Under the pieces are notes generated by a model. The model had not been told where the DNA came from and made no database searches. It saw nothing but the letters and a program-made list of their open reading frames with translations. Position numbers and translations under genes: made by a program. DNA of 64,000 nucleotides, from assembly GCF_000514815.1 (NCBI RefSeq), contig NZ_AZWQ01000015.1:159061-223060 (forward strand). The letters run 5' to 3'. Numbering within the stretch: the stretch's first letter is position 1; every line of letters starts with the position of its first letter. Shown here one piece after another: positions 17,815-26,983 of this stretch. The stretch is from Salinispora fenicalii. GTDB taxonomy: Bacteria; Actinomycetota; Actinomycetes; Mycobacteriales; Micromonosporaceae.

Positions 17815-18746
17815 CGGATGCCTGCCTTTCCGGCCGTCAGCTCCAGGAAGACGCCCTCCAGGTCGGGGCGTTCGGTGGCGAGCTCGTGCAGCTCCACGCC
17901 GGCGGCCAGGGCCGCCCGGCCGACCGTCGCCCCGTCCACGCCGCCGACCAACAGCGCTCCCTGGTCGTCCACCTCCACCGTCGCCGACGCCTTCTCCAGC
18001 GCGGTGCGCAGCGTCTCGGCCTGTGGGGTGCGCACCCGGACCCGGGCGGTCTGCGCCATCGAGCCGATGACCTGATCCACCGGCCCCTGCCGGACCAACT
18101 GCCCCGCGGCGATGATGACGACATCGTCCGCGAGAAGCTGCATCTCCGACAGCAGATGGCTGGAGACCAGCACCGTGCGCCCCTCGGCGGCCAGACTCTT
18201 CAGGAAGCCGCGCATCCACCGAATGCCCTCCGGGTCAAGCCCGTTGGCCGGCTCATCCAGAATCAGCACCCGCGGGTCGCCGAGCATCGCCGCGGCGATG
18301 CCCAGGCGCTGCTTCATGCCCAGCGAGTAGCCCTTGAACTTGCGCCGGGCTGCTGGCGCCAGACCGACCTGGGCAAGCACCTCGTCGGCCCGGGAGCGGG
18401 GCAGCCCGGCAGCCGTGCAGATCATCCGCAGGTGGTTGATGCCGGTGCGCCCCTTGTGCGCGCTGGAGGCCTCCAGCACTGCGCCGACGTGCCGTAGCGG
18501 GGCGGTCAGGTCGGCGTACCGTCGCCCGCCGATGGTCGCCTGGCCAGCTGTCGGGGTGACCAGGCTCAGCAGCATGCGTAGCGTGGTGGTCTTGCCGGCG
18601 CCGTTCGGGCCCAGGAACCCGGTGACCCGACCCGGCTCCACCCGGAAGGAGAGGTTGTTGACCGCACGAACGTTGCCGTAGATCTTTGTCAGCCCGGAGA
18701 CCCGGATCTCACCGGTGGCATCGGGGCTCGACCGTCCGTCCGTCAT
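17811..18746 (-). CDS. ABC transporter ATP-binding protein
   Basis: The 311-residue ATPase energises the ABC-2 permease that follows. It has Walker A GPNGAGKTTTL near residue 50, an ABC signature YSLGMKQRLGIAAAML and Walker B VLILDEPANGLDPEG. It also has a C-terminal region typical of DrrA-like subunits. GGGAG precedes the ATG at 18746. No regulator is adjacent, and the neighbouring hotdog-fold gene is separated by about 100 bases. Confidence 0.9.
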   Translation of the reverse strand: MTDGRSSPDATGEIRVSGLTKIYGNVRAVNNLSFRVEPGRVTGFLGPNGAGKTTTLRMLLSLVTPTAGQATIGGRRYADLTAPLRHVGAVLEASSAHKGRTGINHLRMICTAAGLPRSRADEVLAQVGLAPAARRKFKGYSLGMKQRLGIAAAMLGDPRVLILDEPANGLDPEGIRWMRGFLKSLAAEGRTVLVSSHLLSEMQLLADDVVIIAAGQLVRQGPVDQVIGSMAQTARVRVRTPQAETLRTALEKASATVEVDDQGALLVGGVDGATVGRAALAAGVELHELATERPDLEGVFLELTAGKAGIR

Positions 18747-18850
18747 TCTTCTCCCAAGGTTTGTATGTCGGGATCACCATCGCCAGCTTTGGCCGGGCGG
18801 TGCAAGCCCACCAGCGGTCCGGGCGTTCTGCCCGGACCAATGCCGGTCGG

Positions 18851-19549
18851 CTACCCGGCGATCCAGGTGGCGCGCGCGTAGCCGAGGAGGTTGCCGTCCG
18901 GGTCGAACAAGCTGCTGTGCACCTCGGCCTTGCGGCCCTGGGTGCGGGTCAGCACCCCGGTCACCACGCACTCGTCATTGGGGCGCGGTGTGGCCAGTAC
19001 CACCGTGGACATCCGACCCAGCAGGTATGGCCGGCCCGGGGCGATCACCGACCAGCCCCCGGGGCAGTCCAGCGCCGCCCAGGTGGTGACCACGTCCGCT
19101 CCCGCTGGAACCCGGAACGGGGCGGCGGTGCGCCCGGCGGAGAGCGGACCAGGGAAGATCCGTAGCCCGTCGGTGTGCTCCGGGCCGCACACGTAGCAGC
19201 TGGGAAACGGGTGGTTGACCAGCCCAGGGTAGCCGGCTGCGGCAGCCCGGGCGGTCGCCAGGTCCACCGGCTCCGCCACCGGGTCGAAGGCGGCGACCGT
19301 CGCGATCTCGGCGACGAGGTGGCCGGCGGGGTCGCGGACCTCGCCCGCGTCGAGGGTCAACGGCGTCTCCAGCGGTGGCGGCCGGCGCAGGGTCACCTCG
19401 ACCGGCTCCGCGTGGGGTCGAGGGCGGTCGGGGGAGTGACTGCCGGGCGAGGATAGCCGGGTGCCCTGAGCCGCCACCGCGAACGTACCCGCGCTCCACC
19501 CGCCGTTCCCCGAGCCCGGCGGGCCGTTGTACCGCGAGCCGATGATCAT
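18851..19549 (-). CDS. Hotdog-fold thioesterase-like protein
   Basis: This 232-residue protein resembles actinobacterial hotdog-fold (acyl-CoA thioesterase-like) proteins. An N-terminal RYNGPPGSGNGGWSAG segment is followed by a region with CYVCGPEHTDGLRIFPG, where the paired cysteines are typical, and a second half with GRMSTVVLATPRPNDECVVTG. GGAGGTG lies directly before the ATG at 19549, which I prefer to the upstream frame start at 19612. The true substrate is unknown; the call rests on overall pattern, not on a catalytic motif. Confidence 0.65.
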   Translation of the reverse strand: MIIGSRYNGPPGSGNGGWSAGTFAVAAQGTRLSSPGSHSPDRPRPHAEPVEVTLRRPPPLETPLTLDAGEVRDPAGHLVAEIATVAAFDPVAEPVDLATARAAAAGYPGLVNHPFPSCYVCGPEHTDGLRIFPGPLSAGRTAAPFRVPAGADVVTTWAALDCPGGWSVIAPGRPYLLGRMSTVVLATPRPNDECVVTGVLTRTQGRKAEVHSSLFDPDGNLLGYARATWIAG

Positions 19550-19707
19550 GCTGTCCACCTCCGGTCGGCGCCGGCCCGGTCGCCGGTCCGCCTGGCAGCC
19601 TCCCATGGGCATGCCGCAGCCGCCCAGGGGTGGCCCGAGCCTCCGTTCACAGAGTCTTTTCAGGAATCACCCAGCCACATCGCAGCCGGGACGCGGATGA
19701 TGGCCGC

Positions 19708-20409
19708 ATGGCGGCTACCCAGACCGAGGCCCGACTGCTCGTCGTCGAGGACGACCCGAATATTCTCGAGTTGCTCTCCGCGAGCCTGCGCTTCGCTGGT
19801 TTCGACGTGGCGACCGCGACCAGCGGTAGCGCCGCGCTGAGCGCGGCGAAGACACACCGCCCCGATCTGGTCGTGTTGGACATCATGCTGCCGGACCTGG
19901 ACGGGTTTGAGGTCATCCGGTTGCTGCGCGAGGGGGGCACCCGCACTCCGGTCGTCTTCCTGACCGCGCGGGACGCCACCGACGACAAGATCCGCGGTCT
20001 GACCCTGGGCGGCGACGACTACGTGACCAAGCCATTTAGCCTGGAGGAGTTGACCGCTCGGATCCGGGCGGTGCTGCGCCGTAGTGCCAGCGGTGAGCAG
20101 GCCCCGGCCCGGCTCACCTTTGCCGACCTCGAACTCGACGAGGAGGCCCACGAGGTGCACCGGGCGGGGCAGCGGGTGCAGCTCTCCCCGACGGAGTTCA
20201 AGCTGCTGCGGTACCTGATGCTGAACGCCAACCGGGTGCTCTCCAAGGCGCAGATCCTCGATCACGTCTGGAACTACGACTTCCGGGGCGACGACAACAT
20301 CGTCGAGTCGTACATCTCGTATCTTCGGCGCAAGGTCGACAACACCCAGCCCCGGTTGATCCACACCCTCCGCGGGGTCGGGTACGTGCTCCGCAAGCCG
20401 GCAGCGTGA
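19708..20409 (+). CDS. OmpR-family response regulator (MprA-like)
   Basis: This 233-residue response regulator has a receiver domain (acidic pocket VVEDD, phospho-acceptor Asp58 in LVVLDIMLPDLDG, switch Lys in YVTKPFS) and a C-terminal winged-helix DNA-binding domain (LSPTEFKLLRYLML, RGVGYVLR). The stop overlaps the kinase start by GTGA. With the kinase and the HtrA-like protease downstream it matches the mprA-mprB-pepD arrangement of mycobacteria, which answers envelope stress. A longer frame from 19630 is unlikely. Confidence 0.94.
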   Translation: MAATQTEARLLVVEDDPNILELLSASLRFAGFDVATATSGSAALSAAKTHRPDLVVLDIMLPDLDGFEVIRLLREGGTRTPVVFLTARDATDDKIRGLTLGGDDYVTKPFSLEELTARIRAVLRRSASGEQAPARLTFADLELDEEAHEVHRAGQRVQLSPTEFKLLRYLMLNANRVLSKAQILDHVWNYDFRGDDNIVESYISYLRRKVDNTQPRLIHTLRGVGYVLRKPAA

Positions 20410-21974
20410 ACGCCGTTTCACAGGCGAAGGCCGGGCTGCGCAGGATTCCGCTCCGGGTCAAGCTGATCGCCGCGGTCCTCACCCTGGTGGCGGTCGCGCT
20501 CCTGGTGATCAGCACGTTGACCACCGTTTTCCTCCGGAGCTACCTGATCAACCAGGTGGACGAGGGGTTGAAGGTCACGACCGGAAACGTCGAATCTCGG
20601 TACCAGGCCGGCGAGTTCAACGCGTCGGATCGGCTGACTGTCTTTCCGACGGACTATCTGATCGTCGTGACGAGCGCCAGAACCGGGCTGATCAACGGCG
20701 TGGGGTACGACGAAGACCGGTTCGAGAGTCGGGACCTGCCCGCGGTGCCGGCGGACGCCGCGGGGTTTAAACGCCTGGCCGGTGAGCCGTTCACTGTCCG
20801 CGCGGAGGGCAACGATGTGCACTGGCGAATGCTCTACACGGAGCTGCCGACCGGAGAGTGGCTGGCCGTCGGGCAGCACCTGACCGAGGTGGATCAGGCC
20901 GTCAAGCGGCTGGTCTGGATCGACCTGATGGTGGGCACGTCGGTGTTGCTTCTGCTCGCCTCGATCGGCGCGGGCATCGTCCGCGCCAGCCTGAAGCCCC
21001 TCGACGAGATCGAGCAGACCGCTGCCGCGATCGCCGGTGGCGACCTGACCCGCCGGGTGCCGGACCCGGAGGCGGGTAGTCCCCAGCCGACGTCGGAGTT
21101 GGGGCGGCTGTCCCGGGCGCTCAATATGATGCTCACCCAGATTGAGGCGGCCTTCGCCGCCCGCGCCGCCTCGGAGACCGCCGCCCGCGCCGCCGAAGCC
21201 ACCGCGCGGGACGCCGCGGCGCACGCGCAGGCGTCCGAGTCCCGCGCTCGGCGTTCCGAGGAGCGGATGCGGCAGTTCGTCGCGGACGCCTCGCACGAGC
21301 TGCGGACGCCACTGACCACCATTCGGGGCTTCGCCGAGCTGTACCGGCAGGGCGCTGCGCGGGATCCCGAGCAGACCGGCGACCTGCTGCGTCGGATCGA
21401 GGACGAGGCGGCCCGGATGGGGCTGCTGGTGGAGGATCTGCTGCTGCTCGCCCGGCTGGACCGGGAGCGTCCGCTGTCGCCGGCCCCGGTGGAGCTGCCG
21501 GTGCTGGCCGCCGACGCGGTGGCGGCAGCCCGGGCGGTGGCGCCGGACCGGCGGATCGAACTGGACATTGTCGCGGGCTCCGGGCCGCTGGTGGTGTACG
21601 GCGACGACGCTCGTCTGCGGCAGGTGATCGGCAACCTGATGACCAATGCCCTGACGCACACCCCACCGGGGGCGTCGGTGACGCTACGGCTGAGTTCCGA
21701 GCCGGGTCAGCTGGCGGTGGTGGAGGTCGCCGACACTGGGCCGGGGCTCTCCGGTGAGCAGGCCGAGCGGGTGTTCGAGCGCTTCTACCGAGTGGACGCG
21801 GCCCGGACCCGCCGGGCCGGTGGTAACACCGGGACCGGGCTGGGCCTGGCGATCGTCGCCGCCCTGGTCGCCGCCCACCAGGGCACGGTCGAGGTGGCAC
21901 AGACTCCGGGCGGAGGCGCGACGTTTCGGGTCCGGCTGCCCCTGGCGCCGGCACCGACCGGTGACGAGGTGTAA
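20406..21974 (+). CDS. Sensor histidine kinase (MprB-like)
   Basis: The 522-residue membrane kinase has two transmembrane helices (about 18-40 and 178-200) flanking an extracytoplasmic sensor, then a HAMP domain and an Ala/Arg-rich coiled linker (about 240-285). A dimerisation domain carries His297 in FVADASHELRTPLTT, and the ATPase domain has NLMTNALTHTPPG, DTGPGLS and GTGLGLAIV. The GTG start overlaps the regulator stop. The C-terminus is 61 bases from the protease gene, so one operon is likely. The signal sensed is unknown. Confidence 0.94.
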   Translation: MNAVSQAKAGLRRIPLRVKLIAAVLTLVAVALLVISTLTTVFLRSYLINQVDEGLKVTTGNVESRYQAGEFNASDRLTVFPTDYLIVVTSARTGLINGVGYDEDRFESRDLPAVPADAAGFKRLAGEPFTVRAEGNDVHWRMLYTELPTGEWLAVGQHLTEVDQAVKRLVWIDLMVGTSVLLLLASIGAGIVRASLKPLDEIEQTAAAIAGGDLTRRVPDPEAGSPQPTSELGRLSRALNMMLTQIEAAFAARAASETAARAAEATARDAAAHAQASESRARRSEERMRQFVADASHELRTPLTTIRGFAELYRQGAARDPEQTGDLLRRIEDEAARMGLLVEDLLLLARLDRERPLSPAPVELPVLAADAVAAARAVAPDRRIELDIVAGSGPLVVYGDDARLRQVIGNLMTNALTHTPPGASVTLRLSSEPGQLAVVEVADTGPGLSGEQAERVFERFYRVDAARTRRAGGNTGTGLGLAIVAALVAAHQGTVEVAQTPGGGATFRVRLPLAPAPTGDEV

Positions 21975-22035
21975 TTTCAGCCAATCCACAGCTGGGCTTC
22001 AGGCTGATCGAAGTGGTAGGGGAGAAGGTGGTTCC

Positions 22036-23634
22036 ATGACCGACTACGAGTCCGACCCGCAGCGTCGGCAGACCCCCGGGGACGCCGAGCCGTCGCATCC
22101 CACTGCCGACCTGTCCCGCCTCGAGCGCACCCAGTCCGACTCCTCGGCCGCTACCCCCGGCGCGGACAGTAGCGCCGCGCTCCCCGACGTCCCGGCCGAC
22201 CGAACCGACGTGTTGCCGGCTTCGGCGGGTCCGTTGTTGGTTGATCCGACTGAGGTGTTGCCGCCCTCGGTTTCGGCGGGTCCGCTGTCGGCTGATCCGA
22301 CTGAGGTGTTGCCGCCCTCGGCCCCGGACGGCCCGCCGTCGGCCGACCCCGCTGTGCCGTTTGGCCCCCGGCCCGGCGCCACGCCCGTCGCCGGGCCTGC
22401 CGGTGGGCACCCCTATCCATCCGGCTACTCGCCACAACACCCCGGTGTTCCCTGGTACGGGCCGCAGTCCACCGCCTGGAGCGGGGGGCAGCCGGGCGGG
22501 TACGGAGCCCCGTTCTACCCGGGTCAGCCAGCGCAGCTGGCCGGGCAGCCCACACCACCGTGGGTGGCGCCGCGAACCGGGCCGAACCCGGGCAGCCGGG
22601 TGGCGAAGTTCATCGGCGCCGGCGTCGCGGTGCTCGCCCTGATGTTCGGCTCCGGTGTCGCCGGTGGCGCGCTCGCACTCGCCCTGAGCGATGGCTCCGG
22701 CGTCACGCGTACCTACTCCGCGGCCCCGATCATTGACAGCGCCGACCTGCCGCGGATCGCCGCCGCGGTGCAGCCCAGCGTGGTGTCGATCGGCACCGAC
22801 AGTGGCGGGGGCTCGGGCGTGATCCTCACCGCCGACGGATACGTGCTGACCAACAACCACGTGATCGCCACGGCCAGCGGCGGCACCGTGCTGGTGACCT
22901 TCGCCGACGGCGAGACGGTGTCGGCGGAGATCACCGGCACCGACCCCAAGACCGACCTGGCGGTGGTGAAGGCCGCTGGGGTCAGCGACCTGACGCCGGC
23001 GGAGTTCGGCGACAGCGACGCGATGCAGGTCGGCGATCAGGTTCTCGCCCTCGGTAGTCCACTGGGCCTGCAGGGGTCGGTGACCGCCGGCATCCTGAGC
23101 GCGCGGGACCGCACCATCCAGGCCGGCAGTTCGGAGCAGGACCCGACGGTGGGGGTCACCTCGATCTCGGGGCTGTTGCAGACCGACGCGCCGATCAACC
23201 CGGGTAACTCCGGTGGGGCGCTGGTCAACACCCGGGGTGAGGTGATCGGGATCAACACCGCGATCGCCACCAGCGGCCAAGGCAGCACCGGCAACATCGG
23301 GGTGGGCTTCGCCATCCCGAGTAACAAGGCCGCGGACGTCGCCGAGAAGCTGCAACGGGGTGAGAAGGTCAGCCACCCCACCCTCGGCGTCAGCGTCAGG
23401 GCCGCGGAGGGCGGCGGTGCCCTGGTGGACGCGGTCAGCCCCGACAGCGCTGCCGAGCGGGCGGGCTTCCAGCGGGGCGACGTCATCATCCGGTTCGGCG
23501 ACAAGGTGATCAGCGACTCCAGCGATCTGGTCGCCGTGGTACAGGCCGGCAAGGTGGGCGACCGGGTGGATGTGACATACAAGCGAAACAATGTTGAAGC
23601 AACGGCAACCGTGACGCTCGCTGAAGCGTCCTAA
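22036..23634 (+). CDS. Membrane-anchored HtrA-like serine protease with PDZ domain (PepD-like)
   Basis: This 532-residue trypsin-like protease acts outside the membrane in envelope quality control. A Pro/Ser-rich cytoplasmic tail of about 190 residues contains a 17-residue duplication (DPTEVLPPS units). A membrane anchor (about 198-220) follows, then the protease domain with His275 (NNHV), Asp307 (TDLAVVK) and Ser392 (NPGNSGGAL), and a PDZ domain from about 440 to the end. The ATG at 22036 follows GGGGAGAAGG. Co-transcription with the two-component pair suggests it is a target or a feedback element of that system. A strong hairpin follows. Confidence 0.94.
   Translation: MTDYESDPQRRQTPGDAEPSHPTADLSRLERTQSDSSAATPGADSSAALPDVPADRTDVLPASAGPLLVDPTEVLPPSVSAGPLSADPTEVLPPSAPDGPPSADPAVPFGPRPGATPVAGPAGGHPYPSGYSPQHPGVPWYGPQSTAWSGGQPGGYGAPFYPGQPAQLAGQPTPPWVAPRTGPNPGSRVAKFIGAGVAVLALMFGSGVAGGALALALSDGSGVTRTYSAAPIIDSADLPRIAAAVQPSVVSIGTDSGGGSGVILTADGYVLTNNHVIATASGGTVLVTFADGETVSAEITGTDPKTDLAVVKAAGVSDLTPAEFGDSDAMQVGDQVLALGSPLGLQGSVTAGILSARDRTIQAGSSEQDPTVGVTSISGLLQTDAPINPGNSGGALVNTRGEVIGINTAIATSGQGSTGNIGVGFAIPSNKAADVAEKLQRGEKVSHPTLGVSVRAAEGGGALVDAVSPDSAAERAGFQRGDVIIRFGDKVISDSSDLVAVVQAGKVGDRVDVTYKRNNVEATATVTLAEAS
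22221..22320 (+). repeat. 51-bp tandem duplication inside the protease tail
   Basis: Two copies (22221-22269 and 22272-22320) with few mismatches lie in frame 51 bases apart. They encode proline-rich DPTEVLPPS units of the cytoplasmic tail. Confidence 0.85.
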
Positions 23635-23938
23635 GAAGTGATGCCCATCCAGGGCGTCACTGCGATCGGGACTTTCCTCCTCCCTCCTGCGGCGGGTGGT
23701 GGAGCCAAGGGGGTTGGCTCCACCACCCGCCGCGTCTTTGGTGATGGTGGTTCACCCTGGGCGGGGTGGACCATCGTCACCTCGGTTCGAGGCATCGTCG
23801 GGTGAACCAGGGCCGGCCGGAGTAGCAGTGTGCCCGGCTTGTCCGGTTTAGTCGAGTGGTAACCGGGAATCCGCCCCCGACTGGTAGCCGTGCCGGGGGT
23901 GGTCTGGCGGTGCTCACCAGCGGCCGGAGGGGGGACTC
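23635..23938. other. Intergenic region with terminator, no gene
   Basis: These 304 bases hold the protease terminator (23689-23733) and then about 200 bases with no coding signal leading to the glycosyltransferase gene, whose GTG follows a GGAGGGGG ribosome binding site. Confidence 0.7.
23689..23733 (+). terminator. Terminator of the response regulator-kinase-protease operon
   Basis: A perfect 18-bp stem (23689-23706 with 23716-23733) with a 9-nt loop is followed by GTCTTT, 54 bases after the protease stop. Confidence 0.88.
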
Positions 23939-25045
23939 GTGGCGCGCAACCGCGGGGACGGCAGCTCAGCCGGGCGGCCACTACGGATCGCGATGGTGGT
24001 CCCGCCGTGGCTATCGGTGCCGCCAGCCGGCTACGGCGGCCTGGAGCACGTCGTCGCTGCCCTGGTGGACGGGCTGATCGCCCGAGGGCACCCGGTGACC
24101 CTCTTCGGTGCCGGAAAGCAGACCGGGACCGCCGCCCGCTACGTCTCGACCGACGCCGAGCTGCAGTTTCACCGGATGGGTGAGGCCCTGCCCGAACTGG
24201 CTCACCTCGTTCAGGTGAATCAGTTCGTCACTCCGGAACACTTCGACGTGGTGCACGACCACACCACGATCGGTCCCCTGTTGGCCGGACGCCGGTCAGT
24301 GCCCACCGTCGCGACCGTGCACGGCAACCCGGTCGGGGAGTACGGCACCGTAATCGGGGACATTGACCGAGGTGTCGGTCTGGTGGCCATCTCCCACGCC
24401 CAACGGCGGCTCAACCTGCAGCTGCCGTGGGTCGGCACCGTGCACAACGCGCTGGACATCGAAGACATCCCACACAAACTGACACCAGGTCGGGGGCCGG
24501 TGCTCTGGCTGGCTCGGTTCAGTCCGGACAAGGGGCCCGATCTCGCCATCCGTGCCTGCCGGGCGGCCGGCCTGCCACTGATCCTCGCCGGCAAGTGCAA
24601 CGAACCGGCCGAACGTCGCTACTTCGACGAGGTGGTCCGGCCGATGCTGGGCGACGATGTCACCGTCGTCCTCGATGCCGACCGGCGGGACTCGTTCCGC
24701 CTGCTCCTCGACGCCCGCTGCCTGGTGCTGCCGATCCAGTGGGAGGAGCCGTTCGGCATCGTCATGCTGGAGGCGATGGCGACCGGAACCCCGGTCGTGG
24801 CGCTACGTCGAGGTGCGGTGCCGGAGTTGATCGTGCCGGGCCGTACCGGTCTGATCTGCGAGAGCGCGGACGAGTTGCCGGGGGCGCTGCGGGCGGCGGG
24901 CCGACTGGAGCCGGCGGTCTGCGTCGCGCACGTGGAGGAGAACTTCTCCACCCCCCGGCTGGTTGACGGCTACGAGGCGGTGCTGCAGCGGTTCGTCTCG
25001 GCGGTGGTCCCCGCCCGAGAACCCGCCCCCATCACGTTCCGCTGA
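23939..25045 (+). CDS. GT4-type glycosyltransferase
   Basis: The 368-residue retaining GT-B glycosyltransferase begins IAMVVPPWLSVPPAGYGGLE, the donor/acceptor glycine-rich loop. It contains LWLARFSPDKGPDLAI at the start of the second Rossmann domain and the E-x7-E motif in EPFGIVMLEAMATGTPV. No membrane segment is seen, so it is cytosolic or peripheral. The GTG start has a strong Shine-Dalgarno. No sugar-biosynthesis genes adjoin it. It precedes lipid-related genes (patatin, acyltransferase), so a glycolipid product is conceivable but not shown. Confidence 0.9.
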   Translation: MARNRGDGSSAGRPLRIAMVVPPWLSVPPAGYGGLEHVVAALVDGLIARGHPVTLFGAGKQTGTAARYVSTDAELQFHRMGEALPELAHLVQVNQFVTPEHFDVVHDHTTIGPLLAGRRSVPTVATVHGNPVGEYGTVIGDIDRGVGLVAISHAQRRLNLQLPWVGTVHNALDIEDIPHKLTPGRGPVLWLARFSPDKGPDLAIRACRAAGLPLILAGKCNEPAERRYFDEVVRPMLGDDVTVVLDADRRDSFRLLLDARCLVLPIQWEEPFGIVMLEAMATGTPVVALRRGAVPELIVPGRTGLICESADELPGALRAAGRLEPAVCVAHVEENFSTPRLVDGYEAVLQRFVSAVVPAREPAPITFR

Positions 25046-25127
25046 GGCGGTGGCCGGATCAGTCCGCGCGGGGGAGCTGGGTGATGGGCTGGCGGGCGGG
25101 CGGCACAGCCATGCCAGGATGGCAGCC

Positions 25128-25958
25128 ATGGCTCGGGGTCCGGTGGCGTTCGTGCTCGGTGGCGGCGGCATCCTCGGTGCGGTCGAGGTCGGTATGTTGC
25201 GCGCGCTGTTCCGCGCCGACATCCGGCCCGACCTGGTGTTCGGTACATCGATTGGTGCGGTCAACGGGGTGTTGGTGGCCGCCGATCCGTCCGCTGCGGT
25301 CACCGACCGGCTGGTCCGGCTCTGGTCCTCCCCCGAGGCGAGCGAGGTGTACGGCGACTCGGTGGCCCGGCAGCTACGCCGGTTCGCCGCCCGTACCCAC
25401 CTGCACTCGCCACGGCCGCTGCGCAAACTGTTGGAGCGGGAACTCGGCGCCGACACCACCTTCGCGGACCTGCGGGTGCCCTTCCGCTGCTGCGCGGCGA
25501 ACATCGAGCGGGCCGCCGAGCATTGGTTTGACACCGGACCGGTGGTGCCGGCCGTCCTCGCCAGCGCCTCCGTGCCGGGTCTTCTTCCCCCGGCCGAGAT
25601 CGATGGCCAGCACTACATCGACGGGGGCGTGGTCAACTCGATCCCGATCGGCGAGGCGGTGGCGGCTGGAGCCACCCGGATCTTCGTGCTTCAGGTGGGG
25701 CGGATCGAACGCGAGCTCAGCCCGCCGCGGCGACCCTGGGAGATTGCCCAGGTCGCGTTCGAGATCGCCCGCCGGCATCGGTTCGCCCGCGAGTTGGCCG
25801 CCGTGCCCGACGGGGTCCAGGTGCACGTGCTGCCGACCGGAGGCATTCAGCCTCGGGATGACTCGCCGTGGGCGTACCGGGACATGGCGGCGGTGGGGCG
25901 GCGGATTAGTCGGGCCTACACGGCCTCGCGGCACTACCTGGCCCAACTGGATCGCTGA
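25128..25958 (+). CDS. Patatin-like phospholipase/lipid acyl hydrolase
   Basis: This 276-residue patatin-like protein has the oxyanion loop FVLGGGGILGAVEVG, nucleophile Ser41 in FGTSIGAVNG, and catalytic Asp165 in YIDGGVVNSIP. These form the Ser-Asp dyad of lipid acyl hydrolases related to RssA. The ATG at 25128 begins right before the first strand. Its stop shares a base with the acyltransferase start (TGATG). A hydrolase and a PlsC-like acyltransferase in one operon suggest lipid deacylation/reacylation or remodelling; this is inference. Confidence 0.88.
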   Translation: MARGPVAFVLGGGGILGAVEVGMLRALFRADIRPDLVFGTSIGAVNGVLVAADPSAAVTDRLVRLWSSPEASEVYGDSVARQLRRFAARTHLHSPRPLRKLLERELGADTTFADLRVPFRCCAANIERAAEHWFDTGPVVPAVLASASVPGLLPPAEIDGQHYIDGGVVNSIPIGEAVAAGATRIFVLQVGRIERELSPPRRPWEIAQVAFEIARRHRFARELAAVPDGVQVHVLPTGGIQPRDDSPWAYRDMAAVGRRISRAYTASRHYLAQLDR

Positions 25959-26974
25959 TGCGCCTACCACCCCGGTGGCTGCGCCGGCTGCTCCTGGCTC
26001 CGGGTGTGGTTGTGTTGGCGGTCATCGTGGTGACGACCGTGCCGGTGTGGGCCCTGCTCGCTCTGGCCGCCTCGCCGTTCGTGCCGGGTCGGCTGCGTCC
26101 GCTGCGGCTGCTCTGGATCGGCCTCGTCTATCTGGTGTGGGACGCGGCAGCGCTGATCGCGCTCTTCCTGCTCTGGGTCGCCTCCGGGTTCGGCTGGCGG
26201 GTCCGGTCCCCGGCGTTCGAACAGACTCACTACCGGCTCGCTGGCTGGTTTCTGCGGGCGCTGTTCTGGCAGGCCCGGTGGACCCTGCGGCTCTCCATTG
26301 AGGTGGCTGGCGCGGATCCGGACACGGCCCTGGCCGGACGGCCGGAGCTGGTGTTGTGTCGGCACGCCGGCCCAGGTGACTCGTTCATCCTGATCCATGC
26401 CCTGGTCAACTGGTTCCGTCGGGAGCCGCGGATCGTGCTCAAGCACACCCTGCAGTGGGATCCGGCGATTGACGTGCTGCTCAACCGGCTACCGAACCGC
26501 TTTCTCGCGCCCGGACCAGACGGTCGCGCCACATTGACCGCGCAGATCGGGCAGCTCGCCGCCGGCCTGGACGATGACAGTGCCTTCGTGCTCTTTCCCG
26601 AGGGCGGCAACTTCACGCCGAAGCGTCGCCTGCGGGCGATCGCTCGGCTGCGGGAACTGGGCCACGAGTTGATGGCGTCGCGGGCCGAACGGATGCGCCA
26701 CGTGCTCGCCCCGCAGCCGGGCGGGCTGCTGGCTGCGCTGGACGCCGCCCCCGATGCTGGCGTCATCTTTGTCGCCCACACCGGTCTGGACCGGATGCTG
26801 ACTATTGCCGACGTGTGGCGGGAACTCCCGATGGACAAGCGGATCGTGATGCGTTTCTGGTCTGTGCCCCCGGAGGAGGTGCCGGTCGGTACGCAGGCAC
26901 GGATCGACTGGCTCTTCGACTGGTGGGGGCGGATGGACGTATGGATCGCCAAGAATCAGAACGGGGTCACGTAG
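25958..26974 (+). CDS. Membrane-bound PlsC-like acyltransferase
   Basis: This 338-residue protein has two or three N-terminal membrane spans (about 10-32, 45-75). The acyltransferase motif H-x4-D is visible as RHAGPGDSF, and the later FPEGGNFTPKRR contains the FPEG motif of glycerophosphate/lysophosphatidate acyltransferases. It overlaps the patatin gene by one base. It is longer than PlsC and more like actinobacterial membrane acyltransferases of unknown acceptor. It ends nine bases before cutA, which has its own likely promoter. Confidence 0.85.
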   Translation: MRLPPRWLRRLLLAPGVVVLAVIVVTTVPVWALLALAASPFVPGRLRPLRLLWIGLVYLVWDAAALIALFLLWVASGFGWRVRSPAFEQTHYRLAGWFLRALFWQARWTLRLSIEVAGADPDTALAGRPELVLCRHAGPGDSFILIHALVNWFRREPRIVLKHTLQWDPAIDVLLNRLPNRFLAPGPDGRATLTAQIGQLAAGLDDDSAFVLFPEGGNFTPKRRLRAIARLRELGHELMASRAERMRHVLAPQPGGLLAALDAAPDAGVIFVAHTGLDRMLTIADVWRELPMDKRIVMRFWSVPPEEVPVGTQARIDWLFDWWGRMDVWIAKNQNGVT

Positions 26975-26977
26975 GGT
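26972..26977 (+). promoter_or_regulatory. Candidate leaderless -10 box for cutA
   Basis: TAGGGT ends seven bases before the A of the cutA ATG (26984), the expected distance from a -10 box to a transcription start. There is little Shine-Dalgarno upstream. It lies over the acyltransferase stop codon. Confidence 0.5.
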
Positions 26978-26983
26978 GATCAT

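Noticed and set aside
21133..23376. Long minus-strand frame of 747 codons
   Set aside because: It is antisense to the histidine kinase and protease, rich in Arg/Pro/Gly, without family motifs; the frame is kept open by high GC content.
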